Origin: Planctomycetota bacterium
GTDB lineage: Bacteria > Planctomycetota > PLA2 > JAEUHO01
NCBI GenBank assembly: GCA_029259775.1
Contig: JAJDEN010000016.1
Location: forward strand, 1 to 64,000
Direction of reading: 5' to 3'
DNA length: 64,000 bases
Below, in pieces: positions 45,989 through 54,434 of this stretch. Numbering within the stretch: position 1 is the first letter of the stretch; each line of letters starts with the position of its first letter. The notes below the pieces were generated by a model. That model ran no database searches. It was not told the DNA's origin and saw only the letters and a program-made list of their open reading frames with translations. Made by a program: the position numbers and the translations under genes.

Positions 45989-47474
45989 TTCCACTAGTTG
46001 GCGGTCCTTCAAGAAGAAAAGGGAGGTAGTTCAGCCTTAGCGTTACCTCCTCCTTGCGGACGGTGACACGGTCGACGAGCGATTCAATCGTCTGACGCTT
46101 GGCGTCTTCGTCCAAGGCCTCCAGATTGCCCAGAAGAGACTTGGCCATCTCAAGAGCTTGGCTCTCGTCGAGGAGTTGGGATTTGAGGCCGTCCAGTTCG
46201 CCCTGCGTCCGTGCAGCCGCCACTGAGAGTTGCTTCTGCCGTGCCTCAAGAGGCTGGTAGCGCGTTCCAAAGCCCTCGGTGGGGATCTCACCCTGGCGGT
46301 GAAGGCTGAACAGGTGATCTAGCTCCCCCTCCACGCCTCGGAGCTGGCTGGTAAGGCTCTGGAGGAGCTCCCGGCGCTCCTCCACGATCTGGTCCCCCTG
46401 AAGCAGGACAGCCGCGATCGTCTCGGGCGTGAGCCAGCTACGCAGCTTCTCCAGGAAGATGGCCTCCAGATCCGCTGTCGGGATGGAGGTGGAGCAGGCC
46501 TTGCAGCTGTAACTGTGGCTCTTGGAGCCCACGTACATCTTGTTGCCGCAGCCGCAGTGAACGAGCCCGGTGAACAGGTGCTTGCTCTTCCTCCCCGGGC
46601 GCTTGGCGAACCGCTCCGCGTTCCGGTCCAGTATGGCGTTGACCTGATCCCAGAGTTCGTCAGAGACGATCCGCGGCGCTGAAATGTAGACCCATTCACT
46701 CTCAGGTTTCGTGCGAGGCTGACCTGTCACGGAGTCCATGAAGCTGTGATTGGTTCTTCGCAGTCCCTTGGAGACGGGATTGGTCAGAATGTGCCTAACG
46801 CTCTTGTTGCTCCACTCCTTGCCCCTGCGAGTTCTCATCCCTCTCTCATTGAGATCGCGGGCCACGGTGAGCACGCGCCGGTGCTTTAGGAAGAGCTCGT
46901 ACATCAGCGCACGAACTGACGCCTCTTCAGGCAGAAGCTCCAACTGCTTGCTCTCGTTCCAGCGATAGCCGTACGGAGCCTGGCCCCCAAGCGGCTTGCC
47001 CATCTTGGCCCTGGTCGCCACCGCCTCCTTGACTCGGCTGGAGATCTCCTCGCGCTCCCACTGCGCCAGAGCCGCAATCACGGTGTAGAAGAGCCGCCCT
47101 GAGTGAGAACCCGTGTCGATGTTCTCCTGAAGACTCACTAGATCTGCGTCGTGATTGCGGAAGTAGTCGGCAAAATCCAGAAGATCGCGCGTGTTACGAG
47201 CGAGTCGCGCCAACTTGGAGAAGATGAGGGCTTCAATCCTGCCGCTCCTCACGTCTTCCAGCATGCGACGGCACTCAGGATGATCGCGTACGTGCTTCCC
47301 GCTCACCGCAGAGAGGTGATAGATCTCTACGACGCCCCAGTCCTTGGCCGCTGCGAATCCGCGAGCTCGGTGCTCGTGCGTCTCCGGACTATCGCCTGCA
47401 GCCTGGTTCTCCGTACTTACACGGATCCAGACCCCGACCGAACGCTTGCGGGATGAAACAGCGGGATCACTCAC
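45960..47474 (-). CDS. Large serine recombinase (integrase/resolvase)
   Basis: I prefer GTG 47474 (VSDPAVSSRKRSVGV), with AGGAG 7 nt upstream, over the track's start; 504 residues. The resolvase domain has the nucleophile Ser in VGVWIRVSTENQA, then LARLARNTRDLLDFADYF and LAQWEREEISSRVKEAV. The recombinase domain (LGGQAPYGYRWNESKQLELLPEEA, VARDLNERGMRTRRGKEWSNKSVRHILTNP) is followed by a zinc ribbon (LVHCGCGNKMYVGSKSHSYSCKAC) and a long coiled coil (QIVEERRELLQSLTSQLRGVEGELDHLF), the standard large-serine-integrase order. It lies at the left edge of the element it presumably mobilised. Confidence 0.93.
   Translation of the reverse strand: MSDPAVSSRKRSVGVWIRVSTENQAAGDSPETHEHRARGFAAAKDWGVVEIYHLSAVSGKHVRDHPECRRMLEDVRSGRIEALIFSKLARLARNTRDLLDFADYFRNHDADLVSLQENIDTGSHSGRLFYTVIAALAQWEREEISSRVKEAVATRAKMGKPLGGQAPYGYRWNESKQLELLPEEASVRALMYELFLKHRRVLTVARDLNERGMRTRRGKEWSNKSVRHILTNPVSKGLRRTNHSFMDSVTGQPRTKPESEWVYISAPRIVSDELWDQVNAILDRNAERFAKRPGRKSKHLFTGLVHCGCGNKMYVGSKSHSYSCKACSTSIPTADLEAIFLEKLRSWLTPETIAAVLLQGDQIVEERRELLQSLTSQLRGVEGELDHLFSLHRQGEIPTEGFGTRYQPLEARQKQLSVAAARTQGELDGLKSQLLDESQALEMAKSLLGNLEALDEDAKRQTIESLVDRVTVRKEEVTLRLNYLPFLLEGPPTSGTTERGRATA
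45976..45992. mobile_element. Left attachment junction (attL) of a serine-recombinase element
   Basis: Sigma-factor coding sequence ends near CTACCGCGTT (about 45974-45984), and non-homologous DNA begins (CGGTAGTTCCACTAG). The recombinase reading frame crosses this point and takes its last ~8 codons from sigma-factor DNA. Exact crossover dinucleotide not determinable without the other end, which is not in the window. Confidence 0.6.
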
Positions 47475-48157
47475 GAGCAGCTCCTGTACTCTCACAGACC
47501 GTGAATTGTAGTACACGAAGCGCGCGCGTCAGAGGGAGGGATAGATCCCCCGGAGCCCCTCGCCCGCATGCAGGCCCCAACGAGTGAGCGAGCTTACGAG
47601 CGCCGGGCCGACCAACGGCGTGGCCGCGAGCGAGTGTCTTCACGGCGCGACGTCCCCTGGCCCGGGCAGGCTCATGAGGGGTATTAGCGCGTATGCGCTA
47701 GATAGAGCGCGGCTAGATGAGTAAGCCAGGCAGTCTCAGCGCACTCTCGGAGGCGGCCACGAATTCTCGAGTTAGACATGTCAGCCATGGCGAAATGAGG
47801 GAGCCCTGGGGAACCGCCGGCTGGGCTGCGCTGCCTGGCCTCTGTATGCGCGGTGATCCCACCCAGGGTCGGGCTCCGGTCCGCGGTGCGTCGAGTCGGG
47901 GGGAGGGCGCCTCCACCCACATCCATGGGTAACACCCGGCTCGACGTTTCCGGAACTCCCCTGAACGCGCCTCAACTCCAACTCCTCAGAGAGCCTGATG
48001 CCAAGCACAGCCCCCTCATCATCTCAGGCCAGACGCTACCGGCATATCGCAGAGCTGCGTCCGGCACACGCGCGGAGTGCTCCCGCGACGCATCTCGCGT
48101 TGACGCTCATGGTCTTCGCCGTTCCTTCGGTCACACAGCGTCGTCGGGGGTGGGTCA
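47475..48157. other. Non-coding stretch inside the element
   Basis: About 680 nt between the recombinase start and the next plausible gene. Overlapping ORFs on both strands (for example 47717..47932 and 47684..47935) have no recognisable protein character. A short palindrome AGCGC-GTAT-GCGCT lies at 47686-47699. I see no RNA gene or origin-like repeats. Confidence 0.5.
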
Positions 48158-48418
48158 TCACGAGTTGGGTCCCTCCAGAATCCTGACGGCGAGTTCAATC
48201 TCAACGCTCGCAGCATCTGGGGCGTGTGGGAGCTTGTGAATCGCTTGACCAATGTGCTCTTGGATAGGTTCCAGCGGACGGCTCTCTGCGAGAGCGTCGC
48301 TCATCGCGTCTCGAGCTTGCTCGAGTGCTAGGGGGGGTATCTCAAGGTCGCCGCGCGCCAAGGCATGCAGTGCCGTGTTGAGGCGCAGTCGGACGAACTC
48401 CAACTGAGCGGCTGACAT
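48158..48418 (-). CDS. Hypothetical small helical protein
   Basis: 86 residues, MSAAQLEFVRLRLNTALHALARGDLEIPPLALEQARDAMSDALAESRPLEPIQEHIGQAIHKLPHAPDAASVEIELAVRILEGPNS. It is amphipathic-helical throughout with protein-like composition, and a GGGGGAG lies about 10 nt before the ATG. No family recognised. It is followed, across the divergent strand, by nothing related. Confidence 0.5.
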   Translation of the reverse strand: MSAAQLEFVRLRLNTALHALARGDLEIPPLALEQARDAMSDALAESRPLEPIQEHIGQAIHKLPHAPDAASVEIELAVRILEGPNS

Positions 48419-48475
48419 GGTGCAAGCACTCCCCCTGGCGTGGTCTTCCCCTTTCGGCCTGAAAGCCGGAGGGAC

Positions 48476-48943
48476 TCAGCGCCTCCGCTTGGGATGGCGC
48501 CGCCTCCGTTCGGGCGGGAGAAACCCCAGCATTTCGATACCCCAGAGCCACTCGTGCCCATCGACGGAGAACTCCACCTCGGCCCAAACCTTCTCTTCCC
48601 TGATCCACTGACGGAAGTTGGACACGTCGTGCCGTCCGGAACCGCGCTTCTTGTGCTGGCGGATGTAGTACTCCACCCAGACCTCTTGCCTCGTCCAACC
48701 GTGACGCGGACTCGCTACGGACCCTCGCGCAAAGTCACCCCGCAAACTCCAGACCAAGGCGCGGGCAGCGCGGACGTTGTGGTCGTTGCGTGGGCGCCGC
48801 GGCGATTGGATCACATGAGCATCAAGCGTACGAGCGTTCGCCAGCTCGCGCTCTCGATAGAAACGTAAAGGGTGGTTACCACCGACGATGCAGCGCGACC
48901 TTACGGTTTGACTTGATAATCGAGACGTGCGGGAGACTCTCAT
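48476..48943 (-). CDS. Hypothetical protein
   Basis: The frame ending GWTRQEVWVEYYIRQHKKRGSGRHDVSNFRQWIREEKVWAEVEFSVDGHEWLWGIEMLGFLPPERRRRHPKRRR looks like real protein: alternating aromatic/charged strands and a basic tail. The N-terminal ~60 residues of the track ORF look less protein-like, so the true start may be an internal GTG or TTG near 48760. It lies upstream of, and in the same direction as, the small gene at 48158. The plus-strand ORF 48440..48868 is its shadow. Function unknown. Confidence 0.45.
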   Translation of the reverse strand: MRVSRTSRLSSQTVRSRCIVGGNHPLRFYRERELANARTLDAHVIQSPRRPRNDHNVRAARALVWSLRGDFARGSVASPRHGWTRQEVWVEYYIRQHKKRGSGRHDVSNFRQWIREEKVWAEVEFSVDGHEWLWGIEMLGFLPPERRRRHPKRRR

Positions 48944-49025
48944 CGTCGGCGCTGTCGAGCATCCCCGAATTGAGGACGTTACCCTCCGGCGGCGCCCCAG
49001 CGCCTGAATGCGCTAGCATGAACAG

Positions 49026-51119
49026 ATGAGCAGCACCCTGACTCCCTTCGACACAGACGCTAGGAAGAGATTGGCGCGTAAGCCGAGGCGCGTCAGGCCT
49101 GGAGCAGTGCCCCCGCATTCACGGCTGCCTGCGGCTCGTGGCGCTGGAAACCCAAGCGACCGCGAAGCGGGCAAGGACCCGATCTCACCGCCTGGCGCCA
49201 CGGCCCGTCATACGTATCCGCTCAAGGCCGAGGATGCCGTCGACCCCCTGATCGGCAAGACGATCGGACGCTGCCGGATCGAGATGCTGGTCGGTGTTGG
49301 AAAAACGGCGCGTGTGTACCAAGGAAGGCACGAGGCGCTGGACGGCCTCGTCGCCGTTAAGATCCTCCGGCCACGCGTGGCAGAGAACCAGGGCTTGGTC
49401 GATCGCTTTCATTCGGAAGCGCGAGCCATCGCATCGATCGACAACGAGAACGTGCTCAAGATCTATGACGTCGGTACGGAGGCCGGGCAGCACTACATGG
49501 TCGTCGAACTGCTCGAGGGCGAGGAGATCCTCGCCCTGATCCGTCGCGAGGGCCAGATCGAGGTCATGGATGCCCTGCGCATCATTCGTCAGGCGACCAA
49601 CGGCCTAGGCGCCGCGCATGAGAGAGAGCTCGTGCACAGAGACGTCAAGCCCGAGAACCTCTTCCTGCTCGACGACGGCACCGTCAAGGTGCTGGACTTT
49701 GGCCTTGCCGCGAACTTCGACAAGAACAGCGAACGGGTCGGCACCCCTCACTACATGGCTCCTGAGGTGTGCCAGTCCGGAGCCGTCTCTCCCGCCAATG
49801 ACATCTACGGGCTGGGCATCTCGTTGTTTCACCTTCTCACAGGGAGGCCTCCCTACGCAGGCCGCGACAGGAAGGCCATCTTCTCCGCTCACCTCGCCGG
49901 GCTTGCGCTCCACCCCGAGCGAGAGCTCCGTGGCCTACCCAAAGAAGTCGCTGACCTCGTTCGTCAGTTGACGAAGCGAGAGCCGCAGATGCGACCGACG
50001 GCGGCCGAACTCCTGGACGCCCTGGACCGTATTGGAGGCAAGGAACTCAAGCAGAAGGCGAGCTTGGGGCGTCGGCGGAAGCGCAGCCGATCACGCCTCG
50101 CGGTTGCCCGGCGTGACCGACGCGGCAAACGAGTTCCCGTGCTTCCGATCGCCATTGGGATCATCTCGGCCGTCGCCATCGGCCTGCTCGCCCTGGGAGG
50201 CCAAGGCGGTGGGACGGCTGAGCGCAGCCGTGTCCAAGCGAACGTCCCGGACGACGCTGTGAGCAGCGGATCGCGTCCTCAGGAGCCCAGGCCTGCGAAG
50301 GCCCCTGAGAAGAGCGTAGCGAAGAATGCGCGCCCCGAGGCGGTGGAGCGCGAGAGGGAGGCTAGCGAGGCCCTCGAGCGCGCCGAGGCGTACGCGCGCA
50401 AGACTTGGCGTGCTCCCGCGGACACGGATGCTGTTCTCTTGAAGTACACGTCGGTGTGGAGCCGCCACGAGTTCACGAAGGCTGGCAAGGAGGCTAGGCG
50501 CAGGGCACTGGCCATCAAGCACAAGAAGATGCACCCTCACCCGGACCGAGTCCTAACGTCCGAGAGCGCCGTCGCCAAGGCCCAGAGTGCGTGGAAAGAG
50601 AATCGGCCGAAGGTCGAGGACCTCATTCGAAAGCACGACTACCGAGGTGCGAGGCGCCTGGTGCCCGAGTCCGTCTCCGACGCGGCGGGTGATTTCCCGA
50701 GGGAACTCGACTTCTGGCGTGAGCACACGCGCCTCCTCGAGGACTTCCAGTCGGAGTTCATCAATAGGGTGACCAAGCTCCCTCCAGACAAGCGGACCCT
50801 AGTCGCAGCGGACGGGCAAGCAACCATTCGCCGGGTGACCCCAACCTCATTCGAGGTCCGCATCGGAGGGCGACGCGAGTCCTTGCCCTGGTCGAGGGTC
50901 GGTGCTGATGTCATCGCGGAGCTTGCTGCGGTTGCCTTCGGAACCGAGGATGCACGTCTGGTCATGCTCAGCGCCTCGTTCGCCTTCGCGCACAAGCTGG
51001 GGGAGAGTTTCTGGGACACACAGCTGCTGCTCGGCATTACGCACGGGGCCGAGGCCTACGACCGGCTGAAGAGGGCGTACGCCAAGCGCTTCCGGGCCTG
51101 GAGCGAGGCGGAGAGATAG
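49026..51119 (+). CDS. Membrane-bound Ser/Thr protein kinase (Hanks type)
   Basis: 697 residues. A basic N-terminal segment of ~75 residues precedes the kinase domain (about 78-340). It has IGRCRIEMLVGVGKTARVYQGRH (glycine loop reading GVGKTA instead of GxGxxG), VAVKIL with the ATP Lys, LVHRDVKPENLFL (catalytic loop), VLDFGLA, GTPHYMAPE and DIYGLGISLFHLLTGRPPY. A basic linker, a membrane helix (VLPIAIGIISAVAIGLLALGG, about 375-395) and a ~300-residue outer domain with helical and mixed segments follow. Planctomycetes carry many such kinases. Its location in the accessory region is notable. Confidence 0.93.
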   Translation: MSSTLTPFDTDARKRLARKPRRVRPGAVPPHSRLPAARGAGNPSDREAGKDPISPPGATARHTYPLKAEDAVDPLIGKTIGRCRIEMLVGVGKTARVYQGRHEALDGLVAVKILRPRVAENQGLVDRFHSEARAIASIDNENVLKIYDVGTEAGQHYMVVELLEGEEILALIRREGQIEVMDALRIIRQATNGLGAAHERELVHRDVKPENLFLLDDGTVKVLDFGLAANFDKNSERVGTPHYMAPEVCQSGAVSPANDIYGLGISLFHLLTGRPPYAGRDRKAIFSAHLAGLALHPERELRGLPKEVADLVRQLTKREPQMRPTAAELLDALDRIGGKELKQKASLGRRRKRSRSRLAVARRDRRGKRVPVLPIAIGIISAVAIGLLALGGQGGGTAERSRVQANVPDDAVSSGSRPQEPRPAKAPEKSVAKNARPEAVEREREASEALERAEAYARKTWRAPADTDAVLLKYTSVWSRHEFTKAGKEARRRALAIKHKKMHPHPDRVLTSESAVAKAQSAWKENRPKVEDLIRKHDYRGARRLVPESVSDAAGDFPRELDFWREHTRLLEDFQSEFINRVTKLPPDKRTLVAADGQATIRRVTPTSFEVRIGGRRESLPWSRVGADVIAELAAVAFGTEDARLVMLSASFAFAHKLGESFWDTQLLLGITHGAEAYDRLKRAYAKRFRAWSEAER

Positions 51120-51215
51120 GTCAATCGTAGATGCCTCGACAACAGCCCCTGTGGGCTACTTCGTGAGTCGCCAGGTGGCACACTCAGCGGGCGCGAGTCA
51201 CCATGGAGATGAGAA

Positions 51216-51377
51216 ATGGCGAGGAAGACGTACACGGCCGAGCAGATCATTCGGAAGCTGCGTGAGGCCAGAGTCGAGGTTGCGAGGGGAGATGGCGTCG
51301 TCCATGGGATCCGAGCGCAGCCCTCAGCCAACTCAGGCCCGAATGCGGCGCGAGATCGGGTCCGTTGGATCATCTAG
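51216..51377 (+). pseudogene. Relic of IS3-family transposase OrfA
   Basis: ATG 51216 gives MARKTYTAEQIIRKLREARVEVARGDGVV, the near-invariant start of an IS3-family OrfA helix-turn-helix protein. Homology then stops and the frame ends at codon 54 (RVRWII, stop) where ~90-100 residues are expected. This frame is not on the track. No OrfB follows here; an OrfB relic lies at 61.2 kb. Confidence 0.75.
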
Positions 51378-51471
51378 CGTCGGGGAGGCCAGCGCGGGAA
51401 GGTGCGGTGTGTGCAGAGATGGCCATGTATAGCGAACATCCACTAGAGTCCGCCCCGGGGACAATCAGGAG

Positions 51472-51764
51472 CGCACATCGCCAACATCGCATCGGTATTG
51501 AAAGAAGAGATCCAGCGCCCCGCGCGTAGGGAGATCCGCGCCGCCACCGGGTCGATCAAGAAGCACCGGGCTGACGACCGCAGCGCCATCGCCGCGCTGA
51601 AGCGGCAAGTCGCCAGTCTGGAGCGCGACGTGGCCTTCCTCCAGAAGCGCGAGAAGGGCCGTCTCAAGAAGGCACCCACTGCCACTGAAGCCGAGGGCGT
51701 CCAATTCAGCCCCAAGTGGGTCGCTGCAGGCCGTGTGCGGCTGGAACTCTCCGCAAGGGACTAG
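51472..51764 (+). pseudogene. Truncated coiled-coil plus helix-turn-helix regulator
   Basis: The frame reads IANIASVLKEEIQRPARREIRAATGSIKKHRADDRSAIAALKRQVASLERDVAFLQKREKGRLKKAP, then VQFSPKWVAAGRVRLELSARD, stop. I recognise this as the N-terminal coiled coil and first helix of a small bacterial regulator whose XRE-type HTH should follow. Here it ends early, and the usual ATG before ANIA reads ATC. A TTG at 51498 is the track's start. Probably non-functional. Confidence 0.6.
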
Positions 51765-51953
51765 GCCAGCCTCCCACTGCAGCCGGGCCTCAGCCGAAGA
51801 TTAGCAGCGCGACATGCGTTGCAGACCGAGTCTTGCAGGCAGATCGAGACTGTGGCGAGCTTCGACGCTACTTGGCTGTTCCCGCGGCTTGAGCCACAGT
51901 TCGGGCAGCCACCGGAACATCTCGCTAGACCGGCGCGCGACCTTCACGGGCCT

Positions 51954-54167
51954 CTAGAAGTCTAGATCGAGGGCAAGAACCACCGACCGGCCGGGCTCGT
52001 TCTGCCCTGAACCGTGGATCCTGTAGTTCTCGTCCAGCACGTTTTCGAGTGCGAGGCTCATCCGCAGGTTGCGGCCCAACTTGGCCCCGGCCCTGAGGTT
52101 CAGGCGCGTCCACGCGGGTGTCCCGCCCGGCGGGATGCGACGCGAGTCCGTCTCGTCTCGGAACGAGAGGCGGTCCTCGCGGGCAGAATGCTCGATGTCG
52201 GCCTGGGCCCAGAACCGGGAGCAGGGCGGCGCGTAGCGCACGCCCGTCCACACGGCGAAGGGCTTCATACGGTCGAGGGGATGGCGCACCAGGGCGCCGG
52301 CGGGATCGAACTGGTCCACCTCGCCGTCCGTATATGAGACGGTTCCGAACCATGTCCAAGCGGGCGCTGCGCGCCAACTCCACTCCAAGTCGATTCCCCA
52401 CACCCAGCCGTCGCCGGCGTTGTCCTTACGCACCTCCGGGACGCCACCGATCAGGGTGCCGGTCGGCGACACAACGATGCTGTTCTCGATGAACGTGTAC
52501 CAGCCCGAGAGGCCTGCACGCAGGCGCTGCTGCTCCGTCTTCACGCCCACCTCGAAGGACACGAACGTCTCGGGGTCGAGGTCAGGCGCGGGCGTCTCTA
52601 CGATGCTCGTCGAATCGAGCGCCGTAAGTTCATGCAGCGTCGGCGTACGGAAGCCCTGCGAGACACCGCCGTACACCGACCAGCGCGGATTCACGTGGTA
52701 GAGGGCGCGCAGGCTGCCCGAGACGTTAGTCCATTCGTTCGACACTTGGATGATGTTGCCGGGCGTCGTCGGATCGCTGCCCGCGACGGCGGGATTGTCG
52801 ACGCGGTCCGCCTCGGCCGCGGCATACGTAAATCGCACCCCGCCGAATACTTCCCAGCGCCCCCATGCGATGTGCTCCTGAACGTAGGCACCGAAGAGGT
52901 CGTACGTGGCATCATCACCGACCGGACCCTGGATCACGGGCCCGCCGGGCACGCCGGCAGTAGAGCTCCGCCGGAAGCTGTCGACCGTGTCGTGGTAGTA
53001 CTCCGCACCATAGGTGAAGCGACCCCAGCGCGTGGGCGACTCGAGTTGCAGTTGGACGCCGATTTGACCGACGCTGAAGCCCTGCAGGTCACGTCGATCT
53101 CCGGTGCGCAAGCGGTCCCGCTCCTCGGCTTGGCGGTGGTAGCTCAGCGCCACGTGTCCGCGCGAAAACGGCGCGGAACACTCACCGGCGTCGAAGGCAA
53201 GCTTCGCGTAGGCGAGATCGCGTTCCTGGTCGAAGTCACGCTGCAGGTCACCGCCGACGCTCGTTCCGTGAAACGGAACGGCATCGACGGTGGTCTCGGT
53301 GCGTGGCGCGTCAAACTGCCGGACGTGCTGCCACGCCGTCGTCAGCGTCCAGTAGCGCCCGATACGCTGGTCGAAGCGCACATCGGCGTCCCACTCGTCG
53401 ATCCCGCCAGTGCCAGGCAGGCTGCCGCCGCCGCTATCGATGTCGCCGTAGATCTTGCGACTGAGCCCGGCTGCCCACCCCAAGTTGTTCATATTGCCCT
53501 CGGTCTGGACACGCGCGAAGTGGGCGCGCTCTCCCGAGGCAGAGCGCAGATACATGCCGCCGTTCGTATGCAACCCCCGCTCGAAGCTCGTCCGCCGCCA
53601 GGGGATCACGTTCACCGTCCCGCCAATCGCATCGCTGCCGTAGAGGACGGAGTGCGGACCGCGCGCCACCTCCAGGCGCTGGAGCGACAGCGCATCGATC
53701 GTCGCCCAGTACTGATTCGGGCCGGTCCGGAAAGTGGAATTGTTGAGCCGGATGCCGTCGATGAGCATCAGGTTTCTAAAGCCCGTAAAGCCGCGGATGA
53801 AGGGCGAGTGCTGGAGCGGGCCCGTCTTCTGCGCGAGGACGCCCGGCAGGCCTTGGAGCGCATCAGAGAGCGAGCGAGCCGCTCGTCGAATGCGGATCTC
53901 CTCGTTCGTAATCACGGTCACGGTGTTGGGCACACGAAGCATCTCCAGCCGGCCGCGCGTGGCCGTGATGGATGCCTCGCTACCTGCGTTGGCGGGGCCG
54001 CCGAGAAGGCGTGGGGCTATGACGTCCGCCGGCGCAAGGACCGGAATGTCATCCTCTTCGGTCGCGGACGGATCGTCCTGTGCCCAGACGCTTGGACCCA
54101 AGGACGCGAAGACGGCCAGGCAGATGCCGGTGAAAGCGGTGCACAGGCGGCGGTTGCCGATATCCAT
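51954..54167 (-). CDS. TonB-dependent outer-membrane receptor
   Basis: 737 residues from ATG 54167 (GGGAGG 6 nt upstream), with a signal peptide (MDIGNRRLCTAFTGICLAVFASLGPSVWAQ). The plug domain is VPNTVTVITNEEIRIRRAARSLSDALQGLPGVLAQKTG, FIRGFTGFRNLMLIDGIRLNN and VARGPHSVLYGSDAIGGTVNVI. A 22-strand-type barrel follows, ending in the aromatic VVLALDLDF expected for BAM insertion. BtuB/CirA-like in look; the substrate (metal complex, siderophore or cobalamin) cannot be read. It lies 267 nt downstream of a sensor kinase in the same direction, suggesting regulated uptake. Confidence 0.92.
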   Translation of the reverse strand: MDIGNRRLCTAFTGICLAVFASLGPSVWAQDDPSATEEDDIPVLAPADVIAPRLLGGPANAGSEASITATRGRLEMLRVPNTVTVITNEEIRIRRAARSLSDALQGLPGVLAQKTGPLQHSPFIRGFTGFRNLMLIDGIRLNNSTFRTGPNQYWATIDALSLQRLEVARGPHSVLYGSDAIGGTVNVIPWRRTSFERGLHTNGGMYLRSASGERAHFARVQTEGNMNNLGWAAGLSRKIYGDIDSGGGSLPGTGGIDEWDADVRFDQRIGRYWTLTTAWQHVRQFDAPRTETTVDAVPFHGTSVGGDLQRDFDQERDLAYAKLAFDAGECSAPFSRGHVALSYHRQAEERDRLRTGDRRDLQGFSVGQIGVQLQLESPTRWGRFTYGAEYYHDTVDSFRRSSTAGVPGGPVIQGPVGDDATYDLFGAYVQEHIAWGRWEVFGGVRFTYAAAEADRVDNPAVAGSDPTTPGNIIQVSNEWTNVSGSLRALYHVNPRWSVYGGVSQGFRTPTLHELTALDSTSIVETPAPDLDPETFVSFEVGVKTEQQRLRAGLSGWYTFIENSIVVSPTGTLIGGVPEVRKDNAGDGWVWGIDLEWSWRAAPAWTWFGTVSYTDGEVDQFDPAGALVRHPLDRMKPFAVWTGVRYAPPCSRFWAQADIEHSAREDRLSFRDETDSRRIPPGGTPAWTRLNLRAGAKLGRNLRMSLALENVLDENYRIHGSGQNEPGRSVVLALDLDF

Positions 54168-54434
54168 TACTTATCCTCCCAGTCGATGCGCACCCAACGT
54201 TGGATCATGCACGGGGTTCACACGCGATCCGGCGCGCGCGAGGACTTCTGGGCACTTGTGCATATCTGCCTGAACCGGCGGCGCTCACGCGTGCACACGT
54301 CCGGAAGACGGGGCACCCCGCAGACGCCCATCATCTGGGTCTGGGTCGCCCTCGGCCTGTGCCCCGTGCAGGGCGAGGTACGTCGCGACCGTTGCACGTG
54401 GAGCATTGCGAGATCATTGCGGGTGTGCGATGAC

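Larger units (their letters stand above)
51120..51953. other. Decayed stretch with transposase and regulator relics
   Basis: Contains the IS3 OrfA relic and the broken coiled-coil/HTH regulator listed separately. From 51765 to 51953 I see nothing coding. Several short ORFs (51056..51373, 51443..51715, 51465..51704) are shadows of the relics. Confidence 0.5.

Noticed and set aside
47684-47935. Short ORFs on both strands after the recombinase
   Set aside because: Mutually overlapping, no protein-like pattern, no start signals.
48440-48868. 142-residue plus-strand ORF
   Set aside because: Pro/Leu-rich shadow of the more protein-like minus-strand frame at 48476.
54218-54406. Cys-rich 62-codon minus-strand ORF between the sensor kinase and TonB receptor
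   Set aside because: It resembles small metal-linked proteins only loosely, has no ribosome-binding site, and may be leader sequence.
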